Below, piece after piece: positions 48,572 through 60,318 of a stretch of DNA of 64,000 nt (the stretch's first letter is position 1; every line of letters begins with the position of its first letter). Under the pieces are notes generated by a model. That model was not told where the DNA came from. It worked only from the letters and a program-made list of their open reading frames with translations, and made no database searches. The translations under genes and the position numbers were made by a program. Origin of the DNA: Curtobacterium ammoniigenes NBRC 101786 (GTDB taxonomy: Bacteria; Actinomycetota; Actinomycetes; Actinomycetales; Microbacteriaceae); NCBI RefSeq assembly GCF_001571045.1, contig NZ_BCSV01000003.1, positions 248,001-312,000 on the forward strand, given 5' to 3'.

Positions 48572-49654
48572 TCAGGCGTCCTGGTCGCCGAGCGCGGCGA
48601 GCCGCGCCTCTTCGTCAGCGCGGATCGCGGACTCGATCACCGGCTCGAGCGCCCCGTTCATGACGCGATCGAGATCGTACGACTTGTAGCCGGTGCGGTG
48701 ATCGGCGATCCGGTTCTCCGGGAAGTTGTACGTGCGGATGCGCTCCGAACGGTCCATCCCGCGGATCTGCGACTTGCGCGCGTCGGACGCGATCGCGTCG
48801 AGCTCCTCCTGCTGCTTCGCGAGGATGCGTGCACGGAGGACGCGCATCGCCGCCTCGCGGTTCTGCAGCTGGGACTTCTCGTTCTGCATCGCGACCACGA
48901 TGCCTGTCGGCAAGTGGGTGATGCGCACCGCTGAGTCCGTCGTGTTCACCGACTGGCCTCCGGGCCCGGACGAGCGATAGACGTCGATCTTGAGGTCGTT
49001 CTGATTGATCTCGACCTCTCCAGGCTCGTCGACCTCGGGAAACACGAGCACACCGGTGGTCGACGTGTGGATGCGCCCCTGCGACTCGGTCGCGGGGACT
49101 CGCTGGACGCGATGCACGCCGCCCTCGTACTTCAGGTGCGCCCACACGCCCTGCGATGGATCGCTCGCGTTCGACTTGATCGCCAGCTGCACGTCCTTGA
49201 ATCCGCCGAGATCGGAGTCCGTGTGTTCGAGGAGCTCGACCTTCCAACCCTTCGACTCGGCGTAGTGCGAGTACATCCGGAACAGGTCGGCCGCGAACAA
49301 CGCGGACTCCTCACCGCCCTCGCCACCCTTGATCTCCATGATCACGTCGCGACCGTCGTCCGGGTCGCGCGGAATGAGCAGGCGGCGGAGGCGCTCCTGC
49401 CGTTCGCGAAGCGAGGCCACCAGCGCTGGGACCTCGTCCGCGAAGGCCTCGTCCTCACGGGCGAGCTCCTTCGCGGCGTCGAGGTCATCGCCCGCTGCCT
49501 GCCACGCTTCATACGCGGCCTTGATCTGGTTCAGCTCGGCGTACCGGCGGTTGACCTTCTTCGCGCGTCCCGGATCCGCATGGAGCGCGGGGTCCGAGAG
49601 CTGCTGGGTGAGGTCATCGTGTTCCGCCAGCAGCCCCGCCACCGACTCGAACAC
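48572..49654 (-). CDS. prfA: Peptide chain release factor 1
   Basis: 360 residues. Recognises UAG/UAA. The stop-codon tripeptide is PAT in [10 protein letters not shown], and the catalytic GGQ is in [17 protein letters not shown] near residue 235. GTG start 3 nt after the rho stop. Substrate of the adjacent prmC product. Confidence 0.97.
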   Translation of the reverse strand: MFESVAGLLAEHDDLTQQLSDPALHADPGRAKKVNRRYAELNQIKAAYEAWQAAGDDLDAAKELAREDEAFADEVPALVASLRERQERLRRLLIPRDPDDGRDVIMEIKGGEGGEESALFAADLFRMYSHYAESKGWKVELLEHTDSDLGGFKDVQLAIKSNASDPSQGVWAHLKYEGGVHRVQRVPATESQGRIHTSTTGVLVFPEVDEPGEVEINQNDLKIDVYRSSGPGGQSVNTTDSAVRITHLPTGIVVAMQNEKSQLQNREAAMRVLRARILAKQQEELDAIASDARKSQIRGMDRSERIRTYNFPENRIADHRTGYKSYDLDRVMNGALEPVIESAIRADEEARLAALGDQDA

Positions 49655-49657
49655 GCG

Positions 49658-51901
49658 TTACTCCTGGTGGCCGTTGTGACCGGAGCCCGCGGCCGGCACG
49701 GACTTCTGCACCTGCACGAGGAACTCCACGTTCGACTGCGTCTCCTTGAGGTTCCGCAGCACGATCTCGAGCGCCTGCTGCGGGTCGAGCCCGGCGAGCG
49801 CGCGGCGCAGCCGCCACGTGATGGCGACCTCGTCGTTCGAGAGGAGCATCTCTTCGCGGCGGGTACCGGAGGCGTTCACATCCACTGCGGGGAAGATGCG
49901 CTTGTCGGCGAGGTGCCGGTTGAGCCGGAGCTCCATGTTTCCGGTGCCCTTGAACTCCTCGAAGATCACCTCGTCCATCTTCGATCCGGTCTCGACGAGC
50001 GCCGTCGCGAGGATCGTCAGCGAGCCGCCGTTCTCGATGTTGCGCGCAGCACCGAAGAACCGCTTCGGCGGGTAGAGGGCGGACGAGTCGACACCGCCGG
50101 ACAGCACACGACCGGAGGCCGGAGTCGCCAGGTTGTAAGCGCGACCGAGCCGTGTGATCGAGTCGAGCAGCACGACGACGTCATGCCCGAGCTCCACGAG
50201 GCGCTTGGCACGCTCGATCGCGAGTTCGGCGACCGTCGTGTGGTCCTCTGCAGGCCGGTCGAAGGTCGAGGCGATGACCTCGCCCTTGACGGTGCGCTGC
50301 ATGTCGGTCACTTCTTCGGGCCGCTCGTCGACGAGCACGACCATGAGGTGGACCTCGGGGTTGTTCTTCGAGATCGCGTTCGCGATCGCCTGCAGCACGA
50401 CGGTCTTGCCGGCCTTCGGCGGCGACACGATGAGACCGCGCTGACCCTTGCCGATCGGCGAGACGAGGTCGATGATGCGGGTCGAGAGCTTCCCCGGCTC
50501 GGTCTCGAGGCGGAGGCGCTCCTGCGGGTAGAGCGGCGTCAGGTTCGAGAACTCGACGCGCGACGCGGCCTCGTCGGCGCTCTGTCCGTTGATCGAGTCG
50601 ACCTTGACGAGCGCGTTGTACTTCTGGCGGGTGTGCTGCTCCCCCTCGCGCGGCTGCTTGATCGCACCGACGACGGCGTCACCCTTGCGCAGGTGGTACT
50701 TCTTCACCTGGCCGAGCGACACGTACACGTCGCTCGGGCCCGGAAGGTAGCCGGTCGTGCGGACGAACGCGTAGTTGTCCAGCACATCGAGAATGCCTGC
50801 GACGGGGATGAGAACGTCGTCCTCGGTGATCTCGGGCTCGAAGTCGTCCCCACCGGTCCGACCGCGCTTGCGGTCGCGCTGGCGACGTGACCTGGACTCC
50901 TGCCCTTGCTGCTCGGCACCGCCCTGGTCGCCGTTCTGCCGACCGTTCTGGCCGTTGCCTCGCGCCGACTGCCCGGCGGCGGGTGCGCTTTCGTCGTTCG
51001 CCTGGGAGGCCCGGCCTCCTTGCGCCTGCTGTCCGCGCTGATTCTGCTGGCCGCGTTGGCCGTGACGCTGCTCGTTCTGCTGCTGGCCGCTCTGACGGTC
51101 GTTCTGCTCCGGCGTGTTCTGGCGCTGATCGCCGTTCTCGGCGGGCTCAGCGTCGGCGCCCGTGCCGCGGTCGCTGTCGGCGTTGGCCTCGGAACCGGTC
51201 TGCTCACCACCGGAGCGCCCACGGCCGCGGCCGCGCGAACGCCGTCCGCGACGGGACCCGTTCTCGGGCTGTCCGTCGGACTCGCCGGCGGTCCCGGCGG
51301 CGTCGGCGGACTCACTCGGCGCGTTCGCCGCGCCCTCCGACTCAGCCGGGGCGAGTGCGGTCGAACCGGTGCCGGTGCGCCGGCGGCCGGCGGCCTCCAT
51401 CGCGTCCTTCTCGGCCCGGACCTGATCGAGACCGGCGAGCAGGTCCTCCGTTCCGGTCACGCCGTGGTTCGCGTGCGCGGCGGCGGGTGCCGGCTCGGCA
51501 CTCACCGTTCCGCCGCTCGATGCACGGCGGGATCGACGGCTCCGCTGCGACGGGGCAGCAGCCTCGACGTCGACGGCGGCGGCGTCGCCGTCGACGCTCG
51601 TCTCGGCGCCCGCACCAGCGTCGTGAACGGTCGGCAGGTGCGGCTCATCCATCGTCTCGGACACGGCAGCTGCCTCGGCACCGAGGGCTGCGGCCGCAGG
51701 GAGCGGGGCCGCGGGCAGGGACTCGGCGGGCGCAGCGGCGGCCTGTCGTTCCGCGATCGCGGCGATCAGATCGCCCTTGCGCAGCTTCGAGATGCCGGAG
51801 ATGCCGAGATCGCTCGCGATGCGCTGCAGTTCAGGGAGGCGCAGTGCGCGCAGGTCGGCTGTGGGATCCGCTGCGGACGCAGCGGTGGTGACGTCAGTCA
51901 A
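49658..51901 (-). CDS. rho: Transcription termination factor Rho with long N-terminal insertion
   Basis: 747 residues (E. coli 419). TTG start with AAAGGAA about 10 nt upstream. A SAP-like N-terminal helix pair ([21 protein letters not shown]) is followed by an insertion of about 280 residues that is low-complexity and rich in Gly, Gln, Asn, Arg, Glu and Ala. Next come the RNA-binding CSD region ([14 protein letters not shown]) and the ATPase domain with Walker A SPPKAGKT, Walker B VVLLDS, and Q/R loops near [21 protein letters not shown]-dependent hexameric helicase. Such insertions occur in several high-GC Actinobacteria and may extend RNA binding or drive condensation. Confidence 0.96.
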   Translation of the reverse strand: MTDVTTAASAADPTADLRALRLPELQRIASDLGISGISKLRKGDLIAAIAERQAAAAPAESLPAAPLPAAAALGAEAAAVSETMDEPHLPTVHDAGAGAETSVDGDAAAVDVEAAAPSQRSRRSRRASSGGTVSAEPAPAAAHANHGVTGTEDLLAGLDQVRAEKDAMEAAGRRRTGTGSTALAPAESEGAANAPSESADAAGTAGESDGQPENGSRRGRRSRGRGRGRSGGEQTGSEANADSDRGTGADAEPAENGDQRQNTPEQNDRQSGQQQNEQRHGQRGQQNQRGQQAQGGRASQANDESAPAAGQSARGNGQNGRQNGDQGGAEQQGQESRSRRQRDRKRGRTGGDDFEPEITEDDVLIPVAGILDVLDNYAFVRTTGYLPGPSDVYVSLGQVKKYHLRKGDAVVGAIKQPREGEQHTRQKYNALVKVDSINGQSADEAASRVEFSNLTPLYPQERLRLETEPGKLSTRIIDLVSPIGKGQRGLIVSPPKAGKTVVLQAIANAISKNNPEVHLMVVLVDERPEEVTDMQRTVKGEVIASTFDRPAEDHTTVAELAIERAKRLVELGHDVVVLLDSITRLGRAYNLATPASGRVLSGGVDSSALYPPKRFFGAARNIENGGSLTILATALVETGSKMDEVIFEEFKGTGNMELRLNRHLADKRIFPAVDVNASGTRREEMLLSNDEVAITWRLRRALAGLDPQQALEIVLRNLKETQSNVEFLVQVQKSVPAAGSGHNGHQE

Positions 51902-52062
51902 GGTGTGGTGTTCCTTTCGGACCGCAGAACGCGGAGAGTTTCACCAGCCGCGGATGCCGATCGCGACGCGAACGGTGACGTCCGCCGTTCAGACGACGGG
52001 TCGGGACTGGTGTTCTGAAAGTGACCCCGAGGCAACCCGGGACAACACGTTCCGTTCGACGA

Positions 52063-53055
52063 TCACGCCGCGCCGGTTGGATTGGGCACGACCTGTGAGG
52101 GTACGACGAGCGGAGGATCGGTCCGAGATGTCGGGTGCGCGACCACTGTAGCACCTCGGAGATCGACGGCCAGCATCAGCGCGGACCAGCGCGAGGACGC
52201 GTGTCGCTCGACGAGTTCGGCTGCTTGGAGGCGCTGCGCCGGGTCGCTTCCCAGCACGAGGATGCTCGGCCCGGCGCCCGAGACCACCGCGGCGAGACCA
52301 TGCTCGCGAAGCACGCGGATGAGGGCGTCCGTCTCGGGCATCGCGCTCGCGCGGTAGCTCTGATGAAGACGATCCTCGGTCGCGGCGAGCAGCAGCTCCG
52401 GGCTCTGCACCAGCGCGGCGACGAGGAGCGCTGACCGTGACACGTTGAACGCCGCATCCTCATGCGGGACGTGCACTGGCTGGAGGCTCCGTGCGAGCTT
52501 GGTGGACAGCGTCGCGTCCGGCACGAACACGACCGGCGAGACACCGCGATGCACCAGCAGGCGCTTCGAGGCCGGTCCGGAGTCGGTCGTCCACGCGATC
52601 GTCAGACCGCCGAACAGGGCCGGCGCGACGTTGTCGGGATGTCCCTCCATGTCCGTCGCGATGCGGAGCATCGCTGCGGCGGACAGGTCCGCGACTCCGT
52701 CGACGAGCCCGCGCGCGGCCATCAGGCCGGCGACGATCGCCGCCGCGGACGAGCCCATTCCACGCCCATGCGGGATCGCGTTCCGCGCTTCGAGCTCGAG
52801 CCCGCACTGGTCCACCCCGGCCGACTCGAGGCCCCGCCGCAGCGCGCGAACGACGAGGTTCTCGTCGTCGATGGGAACCTCGCCGCTCCCGCTCCCCTGC
52901 ACCACGACGTGTGCGCCCGGCTCGGGACGAACACGGACGTCCAGCTCGTCGTAGAGCGACAGCGCAAGTCCGAGCGTGTCGAACCCCGGTCCGAGGTTCG
53001 CCGACGTGGCCGGAACCCGGACGCGGACGGAGCGCCCGAGCGGAAGGCGTGTCAC
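52063..53055 (-). CDS. thrB: Homoserine kinase
   Basis: 330 residues from GTG 53055, which overlaps the thrC stop as GTGA. GHMP kinase: [19 protein letters not shown] near residue 11, the ATP loop [17 protein letters not shown] near residue 85 and the C-terminal [12 protein letters not shown]. Makes O-phosphohomoserine, the substrate of ThrC. Last gene of hom-thrC-thrB, followed by a 161-nt gap before rho that serves as rho leader. Confidence 0.96.
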   Translation of the reverse strand: MTRLPLGRSVRVRVPATSANLGPGFDTLGLALSLYDELDVRVRPEPGAHVVVQGSGSGEVPIDDENLVVRALRRGLESAGVDQCGLELEARNAIPHGRGMGSSAAAIVAGLMAARGLVDGVADLSAAAMLRIATDMEGHPDNVAPALFGGLTIAWTTDSGPASKRLLVHRGVSPVVFVPDATLSTKLARSLQPVHVPHEDAAFNVSRSALLVAALVQSPELLLAATEDRLHQSYRASAMPETDALIRVLREHGLAAVVSGAGPSILVLGSDPAQRLQAAELVERHASSRWSALMLAVDLRGATVVAHPTSRTDPPLVVPSQVVPNPTGAA

Positions 53056-54134
53056 CGACCGTCTCCGGTGAGGCCGAGCACCCCCGCGATTGCGGCGACA
53101 TCGACTGGGACGCTGGTGGGGGCGACCTGCTCGCCACCGGGACCCTGCAGTGCCCACTGCGGGTCCTTCAAGCCATGCCCGGTCACCGTGATGACGACCG
53201 TGGCGCCAGCGGGGATCGCTCCGGCAGCGCTCCGCTCGAGCAGTCCCGCCACGCCGATCGCGGATGCTGGCTCCACGAACACGCCGACCTCTGCCGAGAG
53301 GATCCGATGCGCGCGGAGGATGTCGGCGTCGTCGATGGCACCGAAGTAGCCGTCCGTCTCCTCACGTGCCTCCAGGGCGAACTGCCAGGAGGCGGGGTTG
53401 CCGATGCGGATCGCGCTCGCGATCGTCTCGGGCGCGGTCACCACCTCACCGCGAACGATCGGAGCCGCGCCGGCGGCCTGGAACCCGAACATGCGAGGCA
53501 GCTTCGTGGTCCGGCCGGCGGCGGCGTCTTCACGGTAGCCGCGCGCGTAGGCGGTGTAGTTCCCGGCATTCCCGACGGGGAGGAAGTGGAAGTCCGGGGC
53601 GTCGCCGAGGACGTCGACGACCTCGAACGCGGCCGTCTTCTGCCCCTCGATCCGGTCGTTGTTCACCGAGTTCACCAGGTGAACGGGGTAGTTCTTGGCG
53701 AGGTCGCGAGCGATATCCAGGCAGTCGTCGAAGTTGCCCTGCACCTGGAGCAGCTGGGCGTCATGCGCGACCGCCTGACTCAGCTTGCCCATCGCGATCT
53801 TGCCCTCGGGAACGAGCACCGCTGCCGTGATGCCAGCGTGGGTTGCGTACGCTGCGGCACTGGCGCTCGTGTTGCCTGTGGACGCGCAGATCACCGCTTT
53901 CGCGCCGTGTTCCACCGCTTTCGAGATCGCCATGGTCATGCCGCGATCCTTGAAGGACCCGGTCGGGTTCATGCCCTCGAACTTGACCCATACGCGCGCA
54001 CCGGTGCGCTCCGACAGGCGGCGCGCGGGAATGAGCGGCGTACCACCCTCACCCAGCGTGACGATCGGTGTCGCCGCGCTGACATCGAGGCGGTCGGCGT
54101 ATTCGCGCAGGACACCCTGCCACTGGTGGGCCAT
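53052..54134 (-). CDS. thrC: Threonine synthase
   Basis: 360 residues. PLP enzyme converting O-phosphohomoserine to threonine. The PLP lysine is in [11 protein letters not shown] near residue 60. [15 protein letters not shown] and LPVGNAGNY bind PLP phosphate. Short (actinobacterial) form. ATG 54134 shares one base with the hom stop (TGATG), implying tight translational coupling. Confidence 0.96.
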   Translation of the reverse strand: MAHQWQGVLREYADRLDVSAATPIVTLGEGGTPLIPARRLSERTGARVWVKFEGMNPTGSFKDRGMTMAISKAVEHGAKAVICASTGNTSASAAAYATHAGITAAVLVPEGKIAMGKLSQAVAHDAQLLQVQGNFDDCLDIARDLAKNYPVHLVNSVNNDRIEGQKTAAFEVVDVLGDAPDFHFLPVGNAGNYTAYARGYREDAAAGRTTKLPRMFGFQAAGAAPIVRGEVVTAPETIASAIRIGNPASWQFALEAREETDGYFGAIDDADILRAHRILSAEVGVFVEPASAIGVAGLLERSAAGAIPAGATVVITVTGHGLKDPQWALQGPGGEQVAPTSVPVDVAAIAGVLGLTGDGR

Positions 54135-55450
54135 CAGGCTCCCTCTACTCTCAAGACACTCGTGACAGCGGTCACGACGGGTTCGTTCCGGAGTGCCGTC
54201 ACCGTTGCGGCGAGGTCGGCTTCGCGGGCGCGGTGCGTTCCGATGACGAGCGTTGCGGTCGTCGGAGCGGCGCCCTCCGTGCCGCCGCTCGTCTGCTCGA
54301 CCGTCTCGACGCTGACACCATGGCGTGCGAGCACACCGGCGACGGCGGACAGCGCGCCGGGCGCGTCGTCGACGTGCATCGTGATCTGGTACCGCGTGGT
54401 CACGACGCCGATCGGGAACACGGGGAGGTTCGACTGCGTCGACTCGGCGATGCCGGGACCGCCGATGACGTGCCGGCGCGCGGCCGACACGAGATCGCCG
54501 AGTACGGCGGACGCGGTCTGGACACCGCCGGCACCCGCGCCGTAGAACATCAGGTCGCCCGCAGCCTCGGCCTCGACGAAGACGGCGTTCTTCGCGCCGT
54601 GCACGGATGCCAACGGATGCGATTCGGGAACGAGTGCGGGATACACCCGCGCGCTCACGCCCTCCCGGCCGTCCTCGTCGGTCAGCCGCTCGCAGGTGGC
54701 GAGGATCTTGACCACGTATCCGGCCTTCCGGGCGGCGCGCACCTGATCGATGGTGACGCCCGTGATCCCTTCCCGGTGCACGGCAGCGAGCGGCACGGAG
54801 GTGTGGAATGCCAGCGAGGCGAGGATCGCCGCCTTCTGCGCGGCGTCGTACCCCTCGATATCGGCCGTCGGGTCGGCCTCGGCGTATCCGAGTTCGGTCG
54901 CGGTGGCGAGCGCGTCCGCGAAGGTCGCTCCCTGCCGATCCATCAGGTCAAGGATGAAGTTGGTCGTGCCGTTGACAATGCCCATGATGCGTTCGATGCG
55001 ATCGCCGGCGAGCGAGTCGTGCAACGGGCGGATGATCGGGATCGCGCCGGCGACCGCGGCTTCGTAGTAGAGCTGCGCGCCCACCTGCTCGGCCTCCTGG
55101 AACAGCTCCGGACCGTGCGTTGCGAGCAGCGCCTTGTTGCCGGTCACGACGTCAGCCCCGGAGCCGAGCGCCCGGAGGACGAGCGATCGCGCCGGCTCGA
55201 TGCCGCCGATGAGCTCAACCACGATGTCGGCGCTGAGAATGAGCGACTCCGCGTCCGTCGTGAGAAGCTCCTCCGGCAGGTCGACGTCTCTGGTCGCAGC
55301 CAGGTCACGAACGGCGATGCCGACGAGCTCGAGGCCGGCGCCCGCGCGGGACGCGAGCTCGTCGCCGTGTTCGAGCAGGAGCCGCGCGACCTGGGCGCCG
55401 ACAGAGCCGGCACCAAGCAGCGCGACGCGGACGTTGCGATATTCGATCAT
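54134..55450 (-). CDS. hom: Homoserine dehydrogenase with ACT domain
   Basis: 438 residues. NAD(P)H-dependent reduction of aspartate semialdehyde to homoserine. N-terminal Rossmann motif [15 protein letters not shown], catalytic region [14 protein letters not shown] and the [21 protein letters not shown] stretch (each seen separately). A C-terminal ACT domain (about residues 355-430) suggests feedback inhibition by threonine. 29 nt after lysA. Confidence 0.96.
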   Translation of the reverse strand: MIEYRNVRVALLGAGSVGAQVARLLLEHGDELASRAGAGLELVGIAVRDLAATRDVDLPEELLTTDAESLILSADIVVELIGGIEPARSLVLRALGSGADVVTGNKALLATHGPELFQEAEQVGAQLYYEAAVAGAIPIIRPLHDSLAGDRIERIMGIVNGTTNFILDLMDRQGATFADALATATELGYAEADPTADIEGYDAAQKAAILASLAFHTSVPLAAVHREGITGVTIDQVRAARKAGYVVKILATCERLTDEDGREGVSARVYPALVPESHPLASVHGAKNAVFVEAEAAGDLMFYGAGAGGVQTASAVLGDLVSAARRHVIGGPGIAESTQSNLPVFPIGVVTTRYQITMHVDDAPGALSAVAGVLARHGVSVETVEQTSGGTEGAAPTTATLVIGTHRAREADLAATVTALRNEPVVTAVTSVLRVEGA

Positions 55451-55479
55451 CGGGAAGCAGTACCTCGGGAGGGTCGTGG

Positions 55480-56877
55480 TCAGTCGGTGAGGCCGGTGTC
55501 GCGGGCGAGCAGATCATCGATCGTCTCTCCCCGCACGAGGATACGGGCTGCGCCATCGGCCACCGCGACGATCGGCGGCCTCCCGACATGGTTGTAGTTG
55601 CTGGAAAGACTCCAGCAGTACGCGCCCGTCGCGGCGACGACGAGGAGGTCGCCCCGGCCGGTGTCGCCGGGCAAGTAGGTGTCCCTGACGACGATGTCGC
55701 CGGACTCGCAGTGGCGTCCGACAACACGGCTCAGCATGGGCGCCGCGTCGGAGCGGCGACCGAGCGCCGCCGTGTAGTCCGCGCCGTAGAGGGCGGGCCG
55801 GACGTTATCGCTCATGCCCCCGTCCACGCTCACGTAGGTTCGCTGGGCTGCGACTCCCGCGCCCGAGGCGACGGCAACCGGCTTCACCGTGCCGACGGTG
55901 TACAGCGTGACGCCGGCGGGGCCGGCGATGTACCGCCCTGGCTCGACAGCGATCTGCGGCACCGGGATGCCGTGTTCCGCGCATTGCTCCACAAGGATCT
56001 CGGCCAGCGCGACGGCGATGTCCTCGGGCTCGAACGCCGTGTCGGCGGATGTGTAGTCGATCCCCCAGCCGCCGCCGAGGTTGAGTTCCGGGACCGGGCC
56101 CGACTGCGCGAGCAACGCATGCAGTGCCACCAGGCGGCGTGCAGCCTCCCGAAATCCCGCCGCATCGAAGATCTGCGAACCGATGTGCGAGTGCAGACCG
56201 ACGAACGCGAGCCCCTCGGATGCGCGGATCGTCTCGACGATCGCCGGGGCATCGCCGATCGGGACCCCGAACTTCTGATCTTCGTGCGCGGTCGCGAGGT
56301 ACTCGTGGGTCGATGCGTGCACGCCGCTGTTGATACGCAGTCGGACGCGCTGCCGCACGCCGTACCGCCCGGCTGCCGCCGCAACGCGCTCGACCTCGTC
56401 GGCGCTGTCGAGCACGATGGTGCCGACGCCGAGCCGAACGGCCATGTCGATCTCGGCATCGGACTTGTTGTTGCCGTGGAGACCGAGTCGCGCGGCGTCG
56501 ACGCCGCCAGCGAGCGCGGTTGCGAGCTCGCCATCCGTCGCGACATCGATGTGGAGGTCCGCCTCAGCCATCCATGCGGCGACCTGCGCGGTGAGCAGCG
56601 CCTTGCCCGCGTAATAGACGATGGTGCGGACGCCGAGCGGCTCGAACGCGTCGGCGAAGGCCGTTCGCACGCGGACGGCGCGCGACTGCAGATCGCGCTC
56701 GTCGAGCACGTAGAGGGGTGAGCCGAACCGAGCGATGAGATCGGACGCGGCCATGCCGCCGATCGCAAGAGCCCCGTCGTCCGTCCGCGTCGCGGAGGAA
56801 GGCCAGATCCGAGGATCCAGCGCCTCAGGGTCGGCCGGAACGGCGAGCCAGGACGGCGCGAGGGGGTTTCCGGTCAC
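55480..56877 (-). CDS. lysA: Diaminopimelate decarboxylase
   Basis: 465 residues. Makes lysine from meso-DAP. PLP lysine in YYAGKALLT near residue 70; HSHIGSQIFD and NLGGGWGIDY bind PLP; CESGDIVVRD near the C-terminus carries the active-site Cys of the other monomer. GTG start. Placed between argS and hom as in Corynebacterium and many relatives. Confidence 0.96.
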   Translation of the reverse strand: MTGNPLAPSWLAVPADPEALDPRIWPSSATRTDDGALAIGGMAASDLIARFGSPLYVLDERDLQSRAVRVRTAFADAFEPLGVRTIVYYAGKALLTAQVAAWMAEADLHIDVATDGELATALAGGVDAARLGLHGNNKSDAEIDMAVRLGVGTIVLDSADEVERVAAAAGRYGVRQRVRLRINSGVHASTHEYLATAHEDQKFGVPIGDAPAIVETIRASEGLAFVGLHSHIGSQIFDAAGFREAARRLVALHALLAQSGPVPELNLGGGWGIDYTSADTAFEPEDIAVALAEILVEQCAEHGIPVPQIAVEPGRYIAGPAGVTLYTVGTVKPVAVASGAGVAAQRTYVSVDGGMSDNVRPALYGADYTAALGRRSDAAPMLSRVVGRHCESGDIVVRDTYLPGDTGRGDLLVVAATGAYCWSLSSNYNHVGRPPIVAVADGAARILVRGETIDDLLARDTGLTD

Positions 56878-56956
56878 CCGATCAAACCTACCGGGGCCCG
56901 GAGCGGGATCATCGCCAGGTTACGCGGCGTGGGTGCGGGAGCAACGCGACGCGCGC

Positions 56957-57727
56957 TCAGGAGCAGGAGCCCGTACGGCGCAGGGCGACCGGATCGAGCG
57001 GGACGCCGCTGGCGCGGATCCGCACCTCGGCCTGTGCTGCGGTGATCCGCACCGACGCGATCCGCATCGAGGCGGGCAGGAACTGGGCCGTGCAGACCGG
57101 GATGGGCGTATTGGAGACGCCGGGGATCGAATTGATGTCCAGCCCGACGGTCGAGTTCGTGATGGTCACCGTCTTCGGCGTGATCGTGACGCCCTTGCCA
57201 TCGGATTGTGCCGCGACCGTGCCCGTTGCGGCGTAGTCGATCTGCACGCCGATGACGTTCGTCGACCCGGTGATGCCCACCGCACCGTTGTGCAACGACA
57301 TGTCGGCGAACAGCGGGTTGAAGCGGGCAAGATCGTGGACGGCACCGGCTGCGAGCGTCACTGAGCCGTCGACGGAGCCGATCGAGCCGTGCCCCGAGAC
57401 GGGGAGGCCGTGTGCTGTCGCCGATACCGCGAGCGGGACCCCCTGTACCGAGAGCCGATCACTCGTCACCTGAACGTCGTCGAGCGACCCGGCGATGAGT
57501 TGCGGGATGATCAGGCCCTGGGCGCGGGCCTGCACGGAACCGGTCGTGCCTGCGGGCAGCGCCGAGTCGATGTGCTGCGCGATCGAACGATCCACCACCG
57601 ATCGCAGCACGAATTCGGCGACGACGACGAACGCAACGATGAGGACGACCACCGCGAGCACCACGATGAGCAGCACGCGACCGAGCTTGGATCGCCGTCT
57701 CGTCGTTGTCAGGGTGCCCGCTGCCAT
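56957..57727 (-). CDS. LmeA-like (DUF2993) lipid-binding envelope protein
   Basis: 256 residues from ATG 57727, with AAGGA about 9 nt upstream. A basic N-terminus and one membrane helix (about residues 17-40) precede an extracytoplasmic DUF2993 domain with many short beta strands (VQARAQGLIIPQLIAGSLDDVQV). Mycobacterial LmeA of this family binds phosphoinositides and supports lipomannan elongation. Two cysteines are present, near residues 215 and 255 (VCTAQF and the terminal SCS). It lies between argS and lysA, with a small gap on each side. Confidence 0.8.
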   Translation of the reverse strand: MAAGTLTTTRRRSKLGRVLLIVVLAVVVLIVAFVVVAEFVLRSVVDRSIAQHIDSALPAGTTGSVQARAQGLIIPQLIAGSLDDVQVTSDRLSVQGVPLAVSATAHGLPVSGHGSIGSVDGSVTLAAGAVHDLARFNPLFADMSLHNGAVGITGSTNVIGVQIDYAATGTVAAQSDGKGVTITPKTVTITNSTVGLDINSIPGVSNTPIPVCTAQFLPASMRIASVRITAAQAEVRIRASGVPLDPVALRRTGSCS

Positions 57728-57819
57728 GGCGGCAATCCTTGCAGGGGGCCGGCGCGACAACCTGAATGCGAGGTGATCTCAGTCAGGGTGACGGCTGTAC
57801 GAGACCCGAATGCGAGGAA

Positions 57820-59484
57820 CTACATGCGGTCCGGTGCTGAAACACCGAGGAGCGACAAGCCGTTGCGGAGGACTTGCCCGACAGCATCGTTCAACCACAG
57901 TCGTGTGCGGTGCAGGTCGGTGACGGGTTCGTCACCGAGTGGCGTGACGCGGCACACGTCGTACCAGCGGTGGTACAGGCCGGCGAGCTGCTCGATGCCG
58001 CGCGCGATCCGGTGCGGCTCGCGGAGCTCGGCGGCATGCCGCACGAGCCGCGGGAACTCCGCGAGCGCGCCGAGGAGCGCGCTCTCGGTGGGATCGGTGA
58101 GCAGCGACGCGTCGAACGCGGACCGGTCGACACCGGCGGCATCGGCATTTCGCGCAACGGAACGCGTTCGGGCGTGCGCGTACTGCACGTAGAAGACCGG
58201 GTTGTCGTTCGTGCGCTTGACGAGCAGATCGAGGTCGATGTCGATCGACGTGTCCGACGCGTACCGGACCAGCGCATATCGGCCGGCGTCGACGCCGACC
58301 GCGTCCACCAGGTCTTCCATCGTCACGATCGTGCCGTTCCGCTTCGACATGCGGAGCGGTGCGCCGTCCTTCAGGAGGTTCACCATCTGTCCGATGAGGA
58401 TCTCCAGGTTCACTCCCGGCTCGTCACCGAACGCCGCGCACATGGCCATCATCCGCCCGATGTAGCCGTGATGGTCGGCGCCGAGCATGATCAGGTTGCG
58501 CTCGAACCCGCGTTCGCGCTTGTCGAGGTAGTACGCCAGGTCACCCGCGATGTAGGCCGGGTCGCCGTCGGACTTGATGATGACGCGATCGCGATCGTCG
58601 CCGAACGTGGTCGTGCGGAGCCAGACCGCCCCGTCGGCCTCGTAGACGTGCCCGAGCTCCCGCAGCCGATCGATGGCGCGCTCCACGGCCTTCGACTCGT
58701 GCAACGAGTCCTCATGGAAGTAGACGTCGAAATCCACCCCGAAGTCGTGCAGGGACGACTTGATGTCGGCGAACATGAACTCCACGCCCTCACGGCGGAA
58801 CAGCTCCTGCGCCTCCCCGCGGGGCAGATCGGCGACGTCACCGTCGTAGGTCGCGATCACCCGAGCAGCGATCTCCGCGATGTAGCCGCCGCCATAGCCG
58901 TCTTCCGGCGTCGGCTCGCCGAGCGCGCTGGCGAGGAGCGACCGGGCGAACCGATCGATCTGGCTGCCGTGGTCGTTGAAGTAGTACTCACGGGTGACGA
59001 GCCCGCCCTGTGCTGCGAACACCCGCGCGAGGCTGTCGCCGACCGCGGCCCAGCGGACGCCACCCATGTGGATCGGGCCGGTCGGGTTCGCGGAGACGAA
59101 CTCGAGGTTGATGCGGACGCCCGCATACAGGTCGCCGGTGCCGAAGGCGTCGCCCTGTTCGACGATCGTCCGTGCGACCGCTCCTGCGGCAGCGGCTTCG
59201 AGCGTGATGTTGATGAACCCGGGGCCCGCGACGTCGACCGTGGCCACCCCATCGAGCTCGCCGAGCTCGCCGGCGATCTCCGTCGCGAGGTCACGCGGGT
59301 TCGCTCCGACGCGCTTGGCAAGCTGCATCGCCGCGTTCGAAGACCAGTCGCCGTGGTCGCGATTCCGCGGCCGCTCGAGCACGGCGTGCTCCGGACCGAC
59401 CGACACACGATCCGCCGCTCCGCGGCGCTCGACGACCCCGCTCAGGATCGACAAGTACGCGGCGGAGAGTTCGGCGGGAGTCAC
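57820..59484 (-). CDS. argS: Arginine--tRNA ligase
   Basis: 554 residues from GTG 59484. Class I synthetase: HIGH-like motif in [13 protein letters not shown] near residue 130, KMSKS-like RMSKRNGT near residue 360. N-terminal Add1 domain with [13 protein letters not shown], and a C-terminal anticodon-binding helical domain ending with LGVSAPDRM. The start is divergent from a lipoprotein gene (72 bp between). A tRNA-Arg gene lies 760 bp away on the other strand. Confidence 0.96.
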   Translation of the reverse strand: MTPAELSAAYLSILSGVVERRGAADRVSVGPEHAVLERPRNRDHGDWSSNAAMQLAKRVGANPRDLATEIAGELGELDGVATVDVAGPGFINITLEAAAAGAVARTIVEQGDAFGTGDLYAGVRINLEFVSANPTGPIHMGGVRWAAVGDSLARVFAAQGGLVTREYYFNDHGSQIDRFARSLLASALGEPTPEDGYGGGYIAEIAARVIATYDGDVADLPRGEAQELFRREGVEFMFADIKSSLHDFGVDFDVYFHEDSLHESKAVERAIDRLRELGHVYEADGAVWLRTTTFGDDRDRVIIKSDGDPAYIAGDLAYYLDKRERGFERNLIMLGADHHGYIGRMMAMCAAFGDEPGVNLEILIGQMVNLLKDGAPLRMSKRNGTIVTMEDLVDAVGVDAGRYALVRYASDTSIDIDLDLLVKRTNDNPVFYVQYAHARTRSVARNADAAGVDRSAFDASLLTDPTESALLGALAEFPRLVRHAAELREPHRIARGIEQLAGLYHRWYDVCRVTPLGDEPVTDLHRTRLWLNDAVGQVLRNGLSLLGVSAPDRM

Positions 59485-59556
59485 GGCAATCGATCCTAGC
59501 GGGCCGCTCAGGCGCGATTTGGGCTGCGCACGGACGCATCCTGGATCATTGTCCCC

Positions 59557-60198
59557 ATGGTCTCCCGAACGATCTCCCGCGCCGTGGCCGCCCCCGCCGT
59601 CGTCGCCGCAATCGCCGGAATGCTCGTCGGGTGCACATCGGGGACGCACGGCGGGTCGGCGGGCGTCAGCGCGACCTCCAGTCCGACCGTTCGCCCGGTC
59701 GGCACGCGGGTCGACGTGCCATGCGCGACACTCGTTCCTGCCGAAGTGCTGGCGATCTATCACCGCTCGTTCCAGCTCGACCGCGGAGCGAAGCCGACTC
59801 CGGGCACGCCCGGTGCGACCATCGCCGGACAGCGCGGCGAGGTCTGCGTCTGGAAGGCCGGATCGGTCACGATCACGGTCGCGATCGCGCACCTTCCGTC
59901 CGCGGTCAGCACCCGTCTGAAGAACTCGCTGTACGAACGGAGCAACTCGGTCCCCACCTACACGGTCGAGGGGTACTTCGACAAGCAGGGAGCAATCGGG
60001 CGCGCCGATGCGTTTCCGGATCCGTACTGGGTGAACGCCGAGTCGACGATCTTCGGCGAGCCCGGCGACGCCCAACCGATCTTGGACGCCGTCCGCGCCG
60101 TGCTCGCGCCGACCGCGCCATCGGTGACCCCGCGCTCGTCGTCAAGCGCGTCGCCGTCAACCGCGAGCACGCCGAGCAGCAGTCCGTCCGCTCCGTAG
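59557..60198 (+). CDS. Putative lipoprotein of unknown function
   Basis: 213 residues. The signal peptide ends with the lipobox MLVGC near residue 26, then a Ser/Thr/Gly linker. The mature part (about 50-180) contains two cysteines (VPCATL and EVCVWK) that could form a disulfide, as in several actinobacterial DUF3558-like lipoproteins; the family is not certain. A Ser/Pro/Ala-rich tail ends the protein. It precedes tRNA-Arg by 46 nt. Confidence 0.7.
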   Translation: MVSRTISRAVAAPAVVAAIAGMLVGCTSGTHGGSAGVSATSSPTVRPVGTRVDVPCATLVPAEVLAIYHRSFQLDRGAKPTPGTPGATIAGQRGEVCVWKAGSVTITVAIAHLPSAVSTRLKNSLYERSNSVPTYTVEGYFDKQGAIGRADAFPDPYWVNAESTIFGEPGDAQPILDAVRAVLAPTAPSVTPRSSSSASPSTASTPSSSPSAP

Positions 60199-60200
60199 GG

Positions 60201-60229
60201 CTCGACCACCGTGGCGGACCTGCTACGGT
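60201..60229 (+). promoter_or_regulatory. Probable promoter of tRNA-Arg
   Basis: CTCGAC (60201-60206) and TACGGT (60224-60229) with 17-nt spacing, ending 15 nt before the mature 5' end of the tRNA. Good match to an actinobacterial vegetative promoter; it would also transcribe the oxidoreductase gene that follows. Confidence 0.5.
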
Positions 60230-60244
60230 TGACGTCGACCCCGG

Positions 60245-60316
60245 GCCCCCATAGCTCAGGGGATAGAGCACTGCCCTCCGGAGGCAGGGGCGGAGGTTCG
60301 AATCCTCCTGGGGGCA
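60245..60316 (+). tRNA. tRNA-Arg (anticodon CCG)
   Basis: A 72-nt cloverleaf: acceptor GCCCCCA/TGGGGGC, D stem GCTC/GAGC, anticodon stem CTGCC/GGCAG with loop CTCCGGA (anticodon at 60278-60280), T stem GGAGG/CCTCC with loop TTCGAAT, discriminator A. The CCA end is not encoded. Reads CGG, a common Arg codon in this genome. Confidence 0.97.
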
Positions 60317-60318
60317 CG

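Noticed and set aside
49067-50890. 607-residue open frame opposite prfA and rho
   Set aside because: Antisense to two certain genes; no ribosome-binding site or domain.
52000-52062. Considered a threonine-type attenuator or riboswitch around the thrB-rho gap
   Set aside because: The gap is downstream of thrB, not upstream of hom; no leader peptide or conserved aptamer elements are visible. It most likely holds the rho leader.
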